Assembly (NCBI RefSeq): GCF_029504655.1
Contig: NZ_JAQFIL010000001.1
Span: forward strand, 1,121,001 to 1,185,000
Direction of reading: 5' to 3'
DNA length: 64,000 nt
From: Catalinimonas alkaloidigena
Lineage (GTDB): Bacteria > Bacteroidota > Bacteroidia > Cytophagales > Cyclobacteriaceae
Below, in pieces: positions 50,669-57,987 of this stretch. A model generated the notes under the pieces. The model was not told where the DNA came from, did not search any database, and saw nothing but the letters and a program-made list of their open reading frames with translations. The translations under genes were made by a program, and so were the position numbers. Numbering within the stretch: the first letter of the stretch is position 1; each line of letters begins with the position of its first letter.

Positions 50669-51606
50669 GAATTAGAATTTAACATTTTGAAAATGTTTTT
50701 GGCTTCTTCCTTAAAACGCAGCTGAACTTCATACTCATAACAGGATTGTAGCTTTTGCGCACTTACCTTCAAGTCATCAGGATAGACTGTTTGGTCTTCT
50801 CGATTAATTTTGATGGGAAGCACCTTACCATACATTTCCTGGTAGGCCTCTCGTACCTGCTCAGCTACATACAGCATGGTATAGGTTTCCTCTCCGGCAA
50901 TGTTAAAGTAATCGTTTGGAGCAGGGCGCTCCAATGCTTCCTGCACAATTTTACAAACATCGCCCATCCAGATAAAGTCACGTGTAGCCTGCCCGTTTGA
51001 TTTCAGTACAATCTGCCCTTCGGTAGCAGCCATTCTTGAAAGGTCATTCAGTACCAGGTACCATTTAGAAGAATCATGGTCTTTGGGGCAACCATAGCTA
51101 TTTGTCAGCCTGAATATGGTATAAGGTATATGATGTGTACTGAAGAACTGCTTGACATAGTATTCGGCAAAAAGGTGCGTACTGCCATAGTCATTTTTGG
51201 GTTCGGTGGGTGTCTCTTCAGTAATCAGCCCACTTCTCTGTCCATATACCTGAAAAGTAGAGAAGTATATAAAGTTTTTCAGTGCTTTATCCTTAAAATA
51301 ATCCAGCAGGTTTCTGGTGCCCAGCGCATTGACCAATAGTGCATCTTTGGCAAAGTTGTCTTTAAAGTAGTCATTGACACTGGCAGTATGTACTACATGG
51401 TCAAAAGTATAAGGACTTAACTGCTGTTGACAGGACTTGGCATCCGAAATGTCACAAGTGATGAAAGTGAAGTTCAGATCCTGAAATATCGGTCGCTTAC
51501 GACTGGCGAGTACAAATACATTCATATCGGTATAACGGCAGAAGTAATCGGTAAGCCAACTGCCCAGATTGCCAAGACCACCGGTGATCAAAAGGTTTTT
51601 ACTCAT
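50665..51606 (-). CDS. SDR family nucleotide-sugar enzyme with YxxxH in place of YxxxK
   Basis: About 313 residues from ATG 51606 (MSKNLLITGGLGNLGSWL); an upstream frame to 51678 is out of family. NAD-binding ITGGLGNLGSWL, HTASVNDYF and YFSTFQVYGQRSGLITEE are clear. The catalytic segment is NDYGSTHLFAEYY, in which the usual YxxxK lysine is histidine. The rest includes FRLTNSYGCPKDHDSS and a C-terminal region with QTVYPDDLKV. The lysine normally lowers the tyrosine pKa and binds NAD ribose, so this enzyme may be altered or use His instead. It lies 10 bases after the cytidylyltransferase gene and is probably the second enzyme of the pathway. Confidence 0.85.
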   Translation of the reverse strand: MSKNLLITGGLGNLGSWLTDYFCRYTDMNVFVLASRKRPIFQDLNFTFITCDISDAKSCQQQLSPYTFDHVVHTASVNDYFKDNFAKDALLVNALGTRNLLDYFKDKALKNFIYFSTFQVYGQRSGLITEETPTEPKNDYGSTHLFAEYYVKQFFSTHHIPYTIFRLTNSYGCPKDHDSSKWYLVLNDLSRMAATEGQIVLKSNGQATRDFIWMGDVCKIVQEALERPAPNDYFNIAGEETYTMLYVAEQVREAYQEMYGKVLPIKINREDQTVYPDDLKVSAQKLQSCYEYEVQLRFKEEAKNIFKMLNSNS

Positions 51607-51616
51607 CTTATATTGT

Positions 51617-52393
51617 TTACCAGATTTTCCAACGAGGACTATCTGTTTCCCACATATCTTCCAGCATACGTTTATCACGAAGGGTATCCATACACTGCCA
51701 GAACCCTTTGTGTTTGTAGGCTACTAATTGTCTGTCACGTACCAGCATGTTCAAGGGTTCCCTTTCAAACATAGTTTCATCTCCTTTGATGTAATCCAGC
51801 ACCTTAGGTTCACAGACAAAAAAACCGCCGTTGATCCAGCCTCCTTCTCCTTCTGGTTTTTCCTCAAAGCTATTGACCGTCATGTCTTCTCCGATCCTCA
51901 TGGCCCCAAATCGGCCTTCGGGCTGTACAGAGGTCATAGTGATCATTTTATCGTGCTTTTTATGAAAGGACAACAAAGCATTAATATCAATATTGGAAAC
52001 ACCATCACCATAGGTAAACATGAAAGGCTCGTCCTGATTGAGATAAGGTTGAGCACGTTTCAGCCTTCCACCTGTCATAGTCTCCAATCCGGTATTAACC
52101 AGCGTTACCTTCCAGGGTTCCTCATTGCTCTTACTGTGTGTTTCAATTTTATTATTGGCGATGTCTATGGTAACATCATTTTGATGCAGGAAGTAATTGG
52201 CAAAATATTCTTTGATCACATACCCTTTGTATCCCAGCAGGATGACAAAATCATTGAATCCGTAGGAAGAGTAGATCTTCATAATATGCCACAGGATGGG
52301 TCGCCCACCAATTTCTACCATGGGCTTGGGTATCAGATGTGTTTCTTCGCTCAAACGTGTGCCAAACCCTCCGGCCAGTATTAATACTTTCAT
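51617..52393 (-). CDS. Glucose-1-phosphate cytidylyltransferase (RfbF-like)
   Basis: A 258-residue nucleotidyltransferase. N-terminal LAGGFGTRLSEETHLIPKPM is the signature of glucose-1-phosphate cytidylyl/thymidylyltransferases; the RfbF subfamily marker is the PKPMVEIGGRPILWHIMKIY run. Further motifs are NDFVILLGYKGYVIKEY, FTYGDGVSNIDI and EEKPEGEGGWINGGFFV. It makes CDP-glucose from CTP and glucose 1-phosphate, the entry to CDP-3,6-dideoxyhexoses and related CDP sugars. No CDP-glucose 4,6-dehydratase of standard type follows, so one of the two downstream SDR proteins must take that place or it is encoded elsewhere. Confidence 0.92.
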   Translation of the reverse strand: MKVLILAGGFGTRLSEETHLIPKPMVEIGGRPILWHIMKIYSSYGFNDFVILLGYKGYVIKEYFANYFLHQNDVTIDIANNKIETHSKSNEEPWKVTLVNTGLETMTGGRLKRAQPYLNQDEPFMFTYGDGVSNIDINALLSFHKKHDKMITMTSVQPEGRFGAMRIGEDMTVNSFEEKPEGEGGWINGGFFVCEPKVLDYIKGDETMFEREPLNMLVRDRQLVAYKHKGFWQCMDTLRDKRMLEDMWETDSPRWKIW

Positions 52394-52449
52394 ACTTGTT
52401 TTATTATGGTATCCATAAATGACAAAACTCTTATTCTCTCTTCTTCAAT

Positions 52450-53226
52450 TTACTTTTGTGCCTCAAGCTTCTCGCAGAAGTAAATGGTTTCGCTATCCAT
52501 TAACGCATGCCATTTAACTACAGCCGCAGGTAATGTTCGTACATAATCATCTTCAGTCACTTTAAAACCTGCTTTTCGCAAACGATCTGCGTAATCAAGT
52601 CCATACATACGTACATGATCACGTTGTCCGAAGGCCTTCTCCCGCTCCACCGGATCAGTAATTGTAGGGTCTTCTTTGGTAATCGGGAAATTATAAACAG
52701 GTGATTGTATAATGGCCCACCCCCCTGGTCTGAGTACTCTGTAAAGCTCGCTCATGCAGCGAATATCGTCATCAACATGCTCCATCACATGATTACAAAA
52801 AACAATATCAAACGAACTGTCCTCAAAAGGTACATCATGCAGATCCATCTTTACTTTTGCCCAGGGAGACTCCAGATCTGCAGTAATGTATTCCAGGTTG
52901 GGCATTTTTTCAAAACGGTGGATAAAACAAATTTCAGGAGCTACGTGGAGCACCTTATGTTTAGCTGAAAAAAAATCAGTTTTATTTTTTAAAAATAACC
53001 ACATCAGACGGTGCCTTTCCAGTGTTAATGAGCTGGGGCATAGTGCATTAGGTCGGGTTTCAATTCTTCCATAGGGTAAAAACCTGCGATATTTTTTCTC
53101 ATCTACCGGACATTGGACATTGTTTCCCCGATAAAAAAACGCTATAATGTTGAGAAATTTCTGCCCGAAACGCTGCAAATACTTGCGAGGTATGTAACGT
53201 ATGGCCCAGCGGATCAATTTTTTCAT
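52450..53226 (-). CDS. Class I SAM-dependent methyltransferase
   Basis: A 258-residue protein. After a basic N-terminal helix, HKVLHVAPEICFIHRFEKM is the variant SAM-binding motif I, LEYITADLESPWAKVKMDLH covers motif II, and FDIVFCNHVMEHVDDDIRCM with LYRVLRPGGWAIIQSPVYNF covers motifs IV-VI (Methyltransf_11). It is the first gene of the CDP-sugar operon, 56 bases before the cytidylyltransferase. A sugar C-, O- or N-methyltransferase for the finished nucleotide sugar is the likely role. The motif I glycine-rich loop is unusual (HVAPE rather than DVGCG), but this variant occurs in related glycan clusters. Confidence 0.88.
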   Translation of the reverse strand: MKKLIRWAIRYIPRKYLQRFGQKFLNIIAFFYRGNNVQCPVDEKKYRRFLPYGRIETRPNALCPSSLTLERHRLMWLFLKNKTDFFSAKHKVLHVAPEICFIHRFEKMPNLEYITADLESPWAKVKMDLHDVPFEDSSFDIVFCNHVMEHVDDDIRCMSELYRVLRPGGWAIIQSPVYNFPITKEDPTITDPVEREKAFGQRDHVRMYGLDYADRLRKAGFKVTEDDYVRTLPAAVVKWHALMDSETIYFCEKLEAQK

Positions 53227-53352
53227 GGCACAAATATAAGCCTGTTTACCTACTTATGAAGGGCTTGAATTGATTTGTAAGGATAAGTTTTAGCTAAGGA
53301 ACTATTATTGTTAAGATTGTATTCTCTATACTTGTAATTCTTTAAGAAGAAT

Positions 53353-53604
53353 ATGCTTATGAAAACCTATAAGTTTAAAACTAACATTAATTGTGGCGGC
53401 TGTGTTGAAACCGTTTCATCGTACCTAAACAACTCCCAGGAAGTATTACAATGGGAGGTAGATACGGAAAACGAGGACAAAGTTTTGACCGTCATGGGGC
53501 AGGAGTCCCTGGAATCAAGAGATGTCGTGGATATTATTAATCTGGCCGGCTTCTCTGCAAAACCACTAAAGAAAGGAATTTTAACTAAAATCTTCGGAAG
53601 TTGA
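53353..53604 (+). CDS. HMA-domain metallochaperone-like protein
   Basis: An 83-residue ferredoxin-like protein. The metal-binding loop is NINCGGCVETVSSYL (CxxC), and the rest (EVLQWEVDTENEDKVLTVMG, VVDIINLAGFSAKPL) matches the heavy-metal-associated fold (PF00403), as in copper chaperones. A second ATG two codons in (53359) could equally be the start. It is a short monocistronic gene ending before a near-perfect terminator. No copper ATPase is nearby. Confidence 0.85.
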   Translation: MLMKTYKFKTNINCGGCVETVSSYLNNSQEVLQWEVDTENEDKVLTVMGQESLESRDVVDIINLAGFSAKPLKKGILTKIFGS

Positions 53605-53627
53605 TTTTAGTAACATGTACAGAACAA

Positions 53628-53663
53628 ATGAAAAAGGACGACTGCGAAGTCGTCCTTTTTCAT
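53628..53663. terminator. Strong bidirectional terminator
   Basis: AAAAAGGACGACT and AGTCGTCCTTTTT form a perfect 13-bp stem with loop GCGA, located between the HMA gene (plus) and the ATE-like gene (minus). A-runs and T-runs on both sides let it serve both strands. Confidence 0.9.
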
Positions 53664-54425
53664 TTAATGGTAAATTTCTGGCCTTGATTTAAATAAGTCG
53701 TTGTTTTTCTCCTCATCATCGCTTTTGCAAAGCGCTTTAAGTAAACTTGTATCGTTATTCCATTTGCTTCCGTCAAAGAATTCAGCGCCTTTGTGATCTC
53801 TCACTTTGTACAATGATTTCTCTCTGTAACAGGTACCAATGTAAACATGAGCCAGATTTTGTTCATGTGCCCAGTTAATGACTTTCCACATCATCCATTT
53901 TCCTAAAGAGTGTGAGCGCATGTATTCGGTATCGTAAAAAGAGAACCAATAATGGAGCATATCACCTTCCATCACAGTAAAAACATAACCAAAGACCTTC
54001 TCATTAGAACAGAAAGTGATAATATGGGTAAGCATATCCCTGTTTAGCACATACTGCAAGCGTTCGGCTTGCATAGCGCCTCCCGAGAAGCGTTCTTCGG
54101 CATAATCGGAGCAAAACTGACGGAATGTTTCGTCCTGAAAATCAAAGTTTTCTTTTTTATACACTTCCATACTAATATCAAGAGGCTCTATTTTGCGGTT
54201 TACCCGACGATTTTCAGAACTGTTTTTAAATTCCTGTAAGTTGACTCTCAGACTTCTGGCAAGGTAAAAAGTATCTTCTTCCAGGCTGGTATTTCCTGTA
54301 TAGGGAAGAAATCCTTTTGCATAAATTTCAGGAAGCTCTTTCTGAGCCTCTTTGATGCAATATACCGCGTAAGAAAAAGTGTAAGTTGAGTAATCCGTTT
54401 TGTATTCGGAGAATAGTGTTTTCAT
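53664..54425 (-). CDS. Arginyl-tRNA-protein transferase-like / GNAT-fold protein
   Basis: A 253-residue cytoplasmic protein. The segment AKGFLPYTGNTSLEEDTFYL followed by ARSLRVNLQEFKNSSENRRV is the ATE/Bpt pattern of aminoacyl-tRNA-protein transferases (ATE_C, PF04377). The C-terminal half (GYVFTVMEGDMLHYWFSFYD, WAHEQNLAHVYIGTCYREKS) has the GNAT-like core. The bacterial Bpt enzymes transfer Leu from tRNA to Asp/Glu N-termini for ClpS-mediated proteolysis, but this divergent Bacteroidota group has not been tested to my knowledge. It is translationally coupled to the DinB gene (1-base gap). Confidence 0.7.
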   Translation of the reverse strand: MKTLFSEYKTDYSTYTFSYAVYCIKEAQKELPEIYAKGFLPYTGNTSLEEDTFYLARSLRVNLQEFKNSSENRRVNRKIEPLDISMEVYKKENFDFQDETFRQFCSDYAEERFSGGAMQAERLQYVLNRDMLTHIITFCSNEKVFGYVFTVMEGDMLHYWFSFYDTEYMRSHSLGKWMMWKVINWAHEQNLAHVYIGTCYREKSLYKVRDHKGAEFFDGSKWNNDTSLLKALCKSDDEEKNNDLFKSRPEIYH

Positions 54426-54426
54426 T

Positions 54427-54879
54427 TCAGTTTTCGTCTCTTTTGTAAAAAATATAATCTGTCACAGGCGGCTCCATACCATTTTCACGAATCAGTGTAG
54501 CCACTTGTCCTCTGTGGTAAGTAGAGTGATTGACTATGTGCAGCAGAATGTCCCTGATGGTATTTTGATAAGTGTTGCCCTTTGAGTTAGTATAATTAAT
54601 TACTTTGTGCAGATCGTTTGCCTCCTGCAGTAGTTGTATAGATCGGGAATAATTGTCTTCATTAACTTTTGCAAAGCTATTGATCACATGGATTTCCCAA
54701 ACGTCAAAAATGGGGGCTTCATCTTTTATTCGGGCTAGCCAGATATGGTGTGCATTGATGATATGACTAAAAAGTTTAATGCCTTTTTCTACATTAAAAT
54801 TATTTTCAGTAAAGCTGCGAATGAATAATTTGTTCGCATACTGGTTGTAGTCAAATAAACTTTTTAAGGTGGTGTCCAT
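54427..54879 (-). CDS. DinB-superfamily protein
   Basis: A 150-residue four-helix bundle. The pattern LFDYNQYANKLFIRSF with INAHHIWLARI and, near the C-terminus, LLHIVNHSTYHRGQVATLIRENG supplies the three metal-binding histidines of DinB/YfiT (PF05163/PF12867). The function is unknown; family members are candidate metal-dependent thiol transferases or damage-induced proteins. It forms an operon with the ATE-like gene. The broken DinB gene at 5.3 kb belongs to another subgroup (DUF1569/DinB_2-like). Confidence 0.88.
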   Translation of the reverse strand: MDTTLKSLFDYNQYANKLFIRSFTENNFNVEKGIKLFSHIINAHHIWLARIKDEAPIFDVWEIHVINSFAKVNEDNYSRSIQLLQEANDLHKVINYTNSKGNTYQNTIRDILLHIVNHSTYHRGQVATLIRENGMEPPVTDYIFYKRDEN

Positions 54880-54971
54880 TTCAAATATGTTTATATAAAC
54901 AAAGATAATAGCTCAAACCAGTGGGAAAAAATTTCTGAACTCACGAATTTATTTTTCGTTACTATCAGTTA

Positions 54972-54979
54972 TATATTTG
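54972..54979 (+). promoter_or_regulatory. Likely -7 box of the cysH-like gene
   Basis: TATATTTG matches the Bacteroidota TAnnTTTG -7 consensus 45 bases before the GTG start at 55024. A TTTTTCG sequence about 15-20 bases upstream could be a degenerate -33 element. It is in the divergent gap between DinB and cysH. Confidence 0.4.
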
Positions 54980-55023
54980 TTATCTCACATTTAATTTTCC
55001 CATCACTAACAGAGGAGTATATT

Positions 55024-55680
55024 GTGAAATTTGAGCAGATTCAACAACAATTGGGTAAATACAAGCAGGAGGGGAAAAAGGTATTCACTTCATCATCTTT
55101 TCAGACACACAGCCTGGTACTTTTGCATATACTTAGCCGAATTGATCGCAGCATTCCTATTTATTTTCTCAATACCGGTTATCATTTTCCAGAGTCCGTA
55201 GCTTTCGCGGAAGAAGTCGCTGAAAGTTTTGGACTAAGTCTGGTCAGGCTAAACCCCATAGTACCCAAGCATCAGCAGAAAGATGCCGAAGGCAACCTTT
55301 TATTTACTTCAGACCCTGATTATTGCTGTTACCTCAATAAAACTCAGCCTATGGATGCAGTTTTGCGTGAGTATGATGTTTGGATCAATGGTATTCGCGC
55401 TGAGCAAAGCCGAGTGCGTCAGGCTATGAAAATAGAACAGGCAGCCCCTCATGACGTCATCCGATTCCACCCTATGCTGGACTGGACTATTCAGGAAATA
55501 TTTGCCTACATTCGTGAGTATGACCTGCCTCGTCATCCCTTGGATGCCAAGGGGTACGCAAGCATTGGATGTGAGCCTTGTACCAAAAAGCCTGATCCTG
55601 ATATGCAGGAGAGAGAGGCGCGCTGGTATGGTATGAACAAAACGGAATGTGGACTTAATACAGATCTGGTAAAATCTTAA
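55024..55680 (+). CDS. cysH: APS/PAPS reductase (CysH family, iron-sulfur type)
   Basis: A 218-residue sulfonucleotide reductase. The substrate loop SSSFQTHSLVLLHIL, IPIYFLNTGYHFPESV, and the [4Fe-4S] cysteines CC (DPDYCCYLNKTQP) plus CEPC (SIGCEPCTKKPDPDM) define the APS-reductase branch, as in assimilatory CysH of many bacteria. It reduces adenylyl sulfate to sulfite with thioredoxin. The C-terminal catalytic cysteine motif (ECGLN) is present (KTECGLNTDL). Start is GTG 55024, preceded by a rare clear Shine-Dalgarno (AGAGGAG, 55011-55017). The SDR gene follows after 3 bases; no cysDN or sulfite reductase is in the window. Confidence 0.92.
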   Translation: MKFEQIQQQLGKYKQEGKKVFTSSSFQTHSLVLLHILSRIDRSIPIYFLNTGYHFPESVAFAEEVAESFGLSLVRLNPIVPKHQQKDAEGNLLFTSDPDYCCYLNKTQPMDAVLREYDVWINGIRAEQSRVRQAMKIEQAAPHDVIRFHPMLDWTIQEIFAYIREYDLPRHPLDAKGYASIGCEPCTKKPDPDMQEREARWYGMNKTECGLNTDLVKS

Positions 55681-55683
55681 TAT

Positions 55684-56619
55684 ATGAATGTTTTAGTAAC
55701 TGGAGGTGCCGGCTATTTAGGCACACAATTGGTTGCGCAACTGGTAAATGACCCCGCTGTTTCTCGTATTATTGTTTATGATAATCTATCACGAGATAAC
55801 TTTCACTTATTTTTAGGTCACCCTTTTACTGATAAAAGCACTAAAGAGCTTAAAATTGATTTTGTACACGGTGAGCTTTTAGATACCCGTAAGCTGCGAT
55901 CTGTAGTTAAAGATGCTGACATTGTGTATCATTTGGCGGCAAAGGTTGTTACACCTTTTGCTACTACCGATGGACATGCTTATGAGCAGACAAATCATTG
56001 GGGCACAGCTGAGCTAGTCTATGCTATAGAAGAGTCTTCGAAGGTACAAAAGTTGATTTATCTAAGCAGTACCTCAGTATATGGTTCTTCTGAGACCCTG
56101 GTGGATGAAAATACCCGGCCCAATCCCCAGACAATATATGGAATCTCTAAGCTTAGGGCTGAGGATCATGTCAAGCGTATGTTTACCAAGATACCTACTT
56201 ACATCATGCGCTGCGGCAATGTATATGGATATAACAAAAGCCTACGCTTTGACGCTGTGATCAATCGCTTTATGTTTGAGGCCAATTTTAAAAGACGCAT
56301 CTCCATACATGGTGATGGAAAGCAAAGAAGAGCATTTGTCAATGTGCAGCGGGTAGGGGAGGTGCTGGGCGCTTTGCTTCATACCGACATGCCCTCAGAT
56401 ATCTATAATCTCGTGGATAAAAATTTCCAGATCCTGGACATCGTGGATGTGGTAAAGGCCATTTATTTTGATCTGGAGTTTATTTTTGTCAATCGCCATC
56501 TGGGGCTTAGGGAACTCTCTGTAGATACAGAACTAAAACTTTTTAAGTATCTGCCTGAATGGGAAGAAGCTTCCTTATTAGATGAAATGGAAGAGTTTAA
56601 AACCCGCTTTTCATTTTAG
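55684..56619 (+). CDS. Nucleotide-sugar epimerase/dehydratase (extended SDR)
   Basis: A 311-residue extended SDR with VTGGAGYLGTQLVAQLV (NAD loop), YHLAAKVVTPFATTDGHAY, STSVYGSSETLVDENTR and the catalytic YGISK. C-terminal MRCGNVYGYNKSLRFDAVIN and DGKQRRAFVNVQRVGEVLGA are substrate-side motifs. All catalytic residues are intact. It sits 3 bases after cysH, an unexpected pairing for sulfate reduction and nucleotide-sugar metabolism, and ends before a terminator. The sugar is unknown. Confidence 0.9.
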   Translation: MNVLVTGGAGYLGTQLVAQLVNDPAVSRIIVYDNLSRDNFHLFLGHPFTDKSTKELKIDFVHGELLDTRKLRSVVKDADIVYHLAAKVVTPFATTDGHAYEQTNHWGTAELVYAIEESSKVQKLIYLSSTSVYGSSETLVDENTRPNPQTIYGISKLRAEDHVKRMFTKIPTYIMRCGNVYGYNKSLRFDAVINRFMFEANFKRRISIHGDGKQRRAFVNVQRVGEVLGALLHTDMPSDIYNLVDKNFQILDIVDVVKAIYFDLEFIFVNRHLGLRELSVDTELKLFKYLPEWEEASLLDEMEEFKTRFSF

Positions 56620-56640
56620 TTCTTTCCCGTAAAAAAACAT

Positions 56641-56676
56641 AAAAAAAAGGAGGTCTAATCCTCCTTTCTCTTTTTA
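56641..56676. terminator. Terminator between the SDR gene and the bacilliredoxin gene
   Basis: AAAGGAGG (56646-56653), loop TCTAAT and CCTCCTTT (56660-56667), flanked by an A-run on the left and a T-rich tail on the right. It can serve both convergent genes (cysH-SDR unit and SUF operon end). Confidence 0.8.
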
Positions 56677-56690
56677 TTGGTCATTACTTT

Positions 56691-57107
56691 TTAGCAAAAC
56701 TCGTTGAATACATCAATAAGATGTTCGGCAATCATTTCTGCCGGACGGCCTTCTATATGATGTCTTTCTACAAAGTGAACCAGTTCTCCATTTTTAAAGA
56801 GTGCGATTGAAGGAGAGGAAGGAGGGTAGGGCAAAGTAAATTCACGCGCTTTCTCCACTGCTTCTTTATCTACCCCTGCAAAAACGGTAGTAAGGTGATC
56901 AGGTTGCTTTTCACTATGCTGCAAAGCATATTTTACCCCTGGACGGGCGGCACCGGCAGCACATCCACACACTGAATTAATTACCATTAAGGTGGTGCCT
57001 TTGTGTTCACTCAAATGCGTTTCAACCTCTTCTGCTGTCTTAAACTCCTGAAATCCTGCTACGGTCAGGTCTTCGCGCATGGGTGCTACTAATTGTTCTG
57101 GATACAT
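56691..57107 (-). CDS. Bacilliredoxin (BrxA/BrxB, DUF1094 family)
   Basis: A 138-residue thioredoxin-fold protein. The family signature SVCGCAAGAARPGVKYAL supplies the CGC active site. PPSSPSIALFKNGELVHFVE carries the cis-proline region and RHHIEGRPAEMIAEHL the C-terminal helix (PF06491). BrxA/B of Bacillus remove bacillithiol from protein thiols. It is the last gene of the SUF operon, 30 bases from the DUF59 gene. Placement suggests thiol redox or cluster-linked duty for iron-sulfur assembly or repair. Confidence 0.93.
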   Translation of the reverse strand: MYPEQLVAPMREDLTVAGFQEFKTAEEVETHLSEHKGTTLMVINSVCGCAAGAARPGVKYALQHSEKQPDHLTTVFAGVDKEAVEKAREFTLPYPPSSPSIALFKNGELVHFVERHHIEGRPAEMIAEHLIDVFNEFC

Positions 57108-57137
57108 ATCTTGTCTTATTTTACTTTAAATAAAAAA

Positions 57138-57473
57138 TTACATAAACCCTAATTCCAACTTAGCTGCCTCAGACATCATATCCTGAGTAAAAGGAGGGTC
57201 AAAGGTAAGTTCAACTTTAACATCTCCTATACCTTCTATAGCCTTTACTTTTTGTTCTACCTCAGCGGGAATGGTCTCAGCAGCAGGACAAGCCGGAGAA
57301 GTGAGTGTCATCAGTATATATACGTTATTAACCGGATAAGTACTGATCTCGTAAATTAATCCTAACTCATAAACATCTACCGGAATTTCAGGATCATATA
57401 CGGTTTTAATTGCATTGATAACCTTGTCCCTCAAACTTTCCGTTGTTGAATTTTCTGTAGTATCTGTGCTCAT
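57138..57473 (-). CDS. DUF59/MIP18-family iron-sulfur assembly protein (SufT-like)
   Basis: A 111-residue protein with the DUF59 core (PF01883): VINAIKTVYDPEIPVDVYEL, GLIYEIS, VYILMTLTSPACPAAETIPA and FDPPFTQDMMSEAAKLELG. The reactive cysteine in SPACPA is present. Proteins of this family (SufT, MIP18, PaaD-like) help mature iron-sulfur proteins. It lies between sufE and the bacilliredoxin gene and is clearly in the SUF operon. Confidence 0.92.
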   Translation of the reverse strand: MSTDTTENSTTESLRDKVINAIKTVYDPEIPVDVYELGLIYEISTYPVNNVYILMTLTSPACPAAETIPAEVEQKVKAIEGIGDVKVELTFDPPFTQDMMSEAAKLELGFM

Positions 57474-57482
57474 AATATTTAA

Positions 57483-57932
57483 TTACTTGGTTGCTTCAAT
57501 ACGATCTTTTTGTACTAAGGCAAATAGCTTGATCTGCTTAATCATGGCAGCAAATCCATTGGAACGCTGCGTACCAATAAAGCGGTTCATTCCGATTTTG
57601 TCTATAAAGTAAAGATCAGCGTCCAGGATGTCTTTTACCTTTTGATGATCAAAAATACGTACTAACAAACTTACTAACCCTTTGGTAATCGCAGAATTAC
57701 TATCAGCCTTGAAATGCAATCTGTCGTCTTCAGCTTCAGGTACTACCCAAACTTTTGACTGGCAGCCTTTAATAATATTATCTTCAATTTTGTACTTCTC
57801 CTCCAATTCGGGTAGTTTCTGACCAAGCTCCATAATATAAAAGTTAGTCATTTCCTGATCGCCCTCTAGAAGAGAAAACTCTTCAATAATCTCATCTTGT
57901 ATTTCGCTTATCTTCTCCGCCATATTAAGCAA
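57483..57932 (-). CDS. sufE: SufE sulfur acceptor protein
   Basis: A 149-residue SufE. The sulfur-accepting cysteine lies in NIIKGCQSKVWVVPEAED, and the C-terminal FIDKIGMNRFIGTQRSNGFA is the family motif (PF02657). It takes persulfide sulfur from SufS and stimulates its activity. The start is 10 bases past the DUF59 gene start end and 55 bases from the sufS stop, so the genes are co-transcribed. Confidence 0.94.
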   Translation of the reverse strand: MLNMAEKISEIQDEIIEEFSLLEGDQEMTNFYIMELGQKLPELEEKYKIEDNIIKGCQSKVWVVPEAEDDRLHFKADSNSAITKGLVSLLVRIFDHQKVKDILDADLYFIDKIGMNRFIGTQRSNGFAAMIKQIKLFALVQKDRIEATK

Positions 57933-57987
57933 TTATGCTTTCACTAATAAACTTAAGCTTTTGTTTACGCTTATCGTAATTAACAGC

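Noticed and set aside
51728..52384. 218-codon plus-strand frame opposite the cytidylyltransferase
   Set aside because: Complement of a highly conserved gene, with no independent support.
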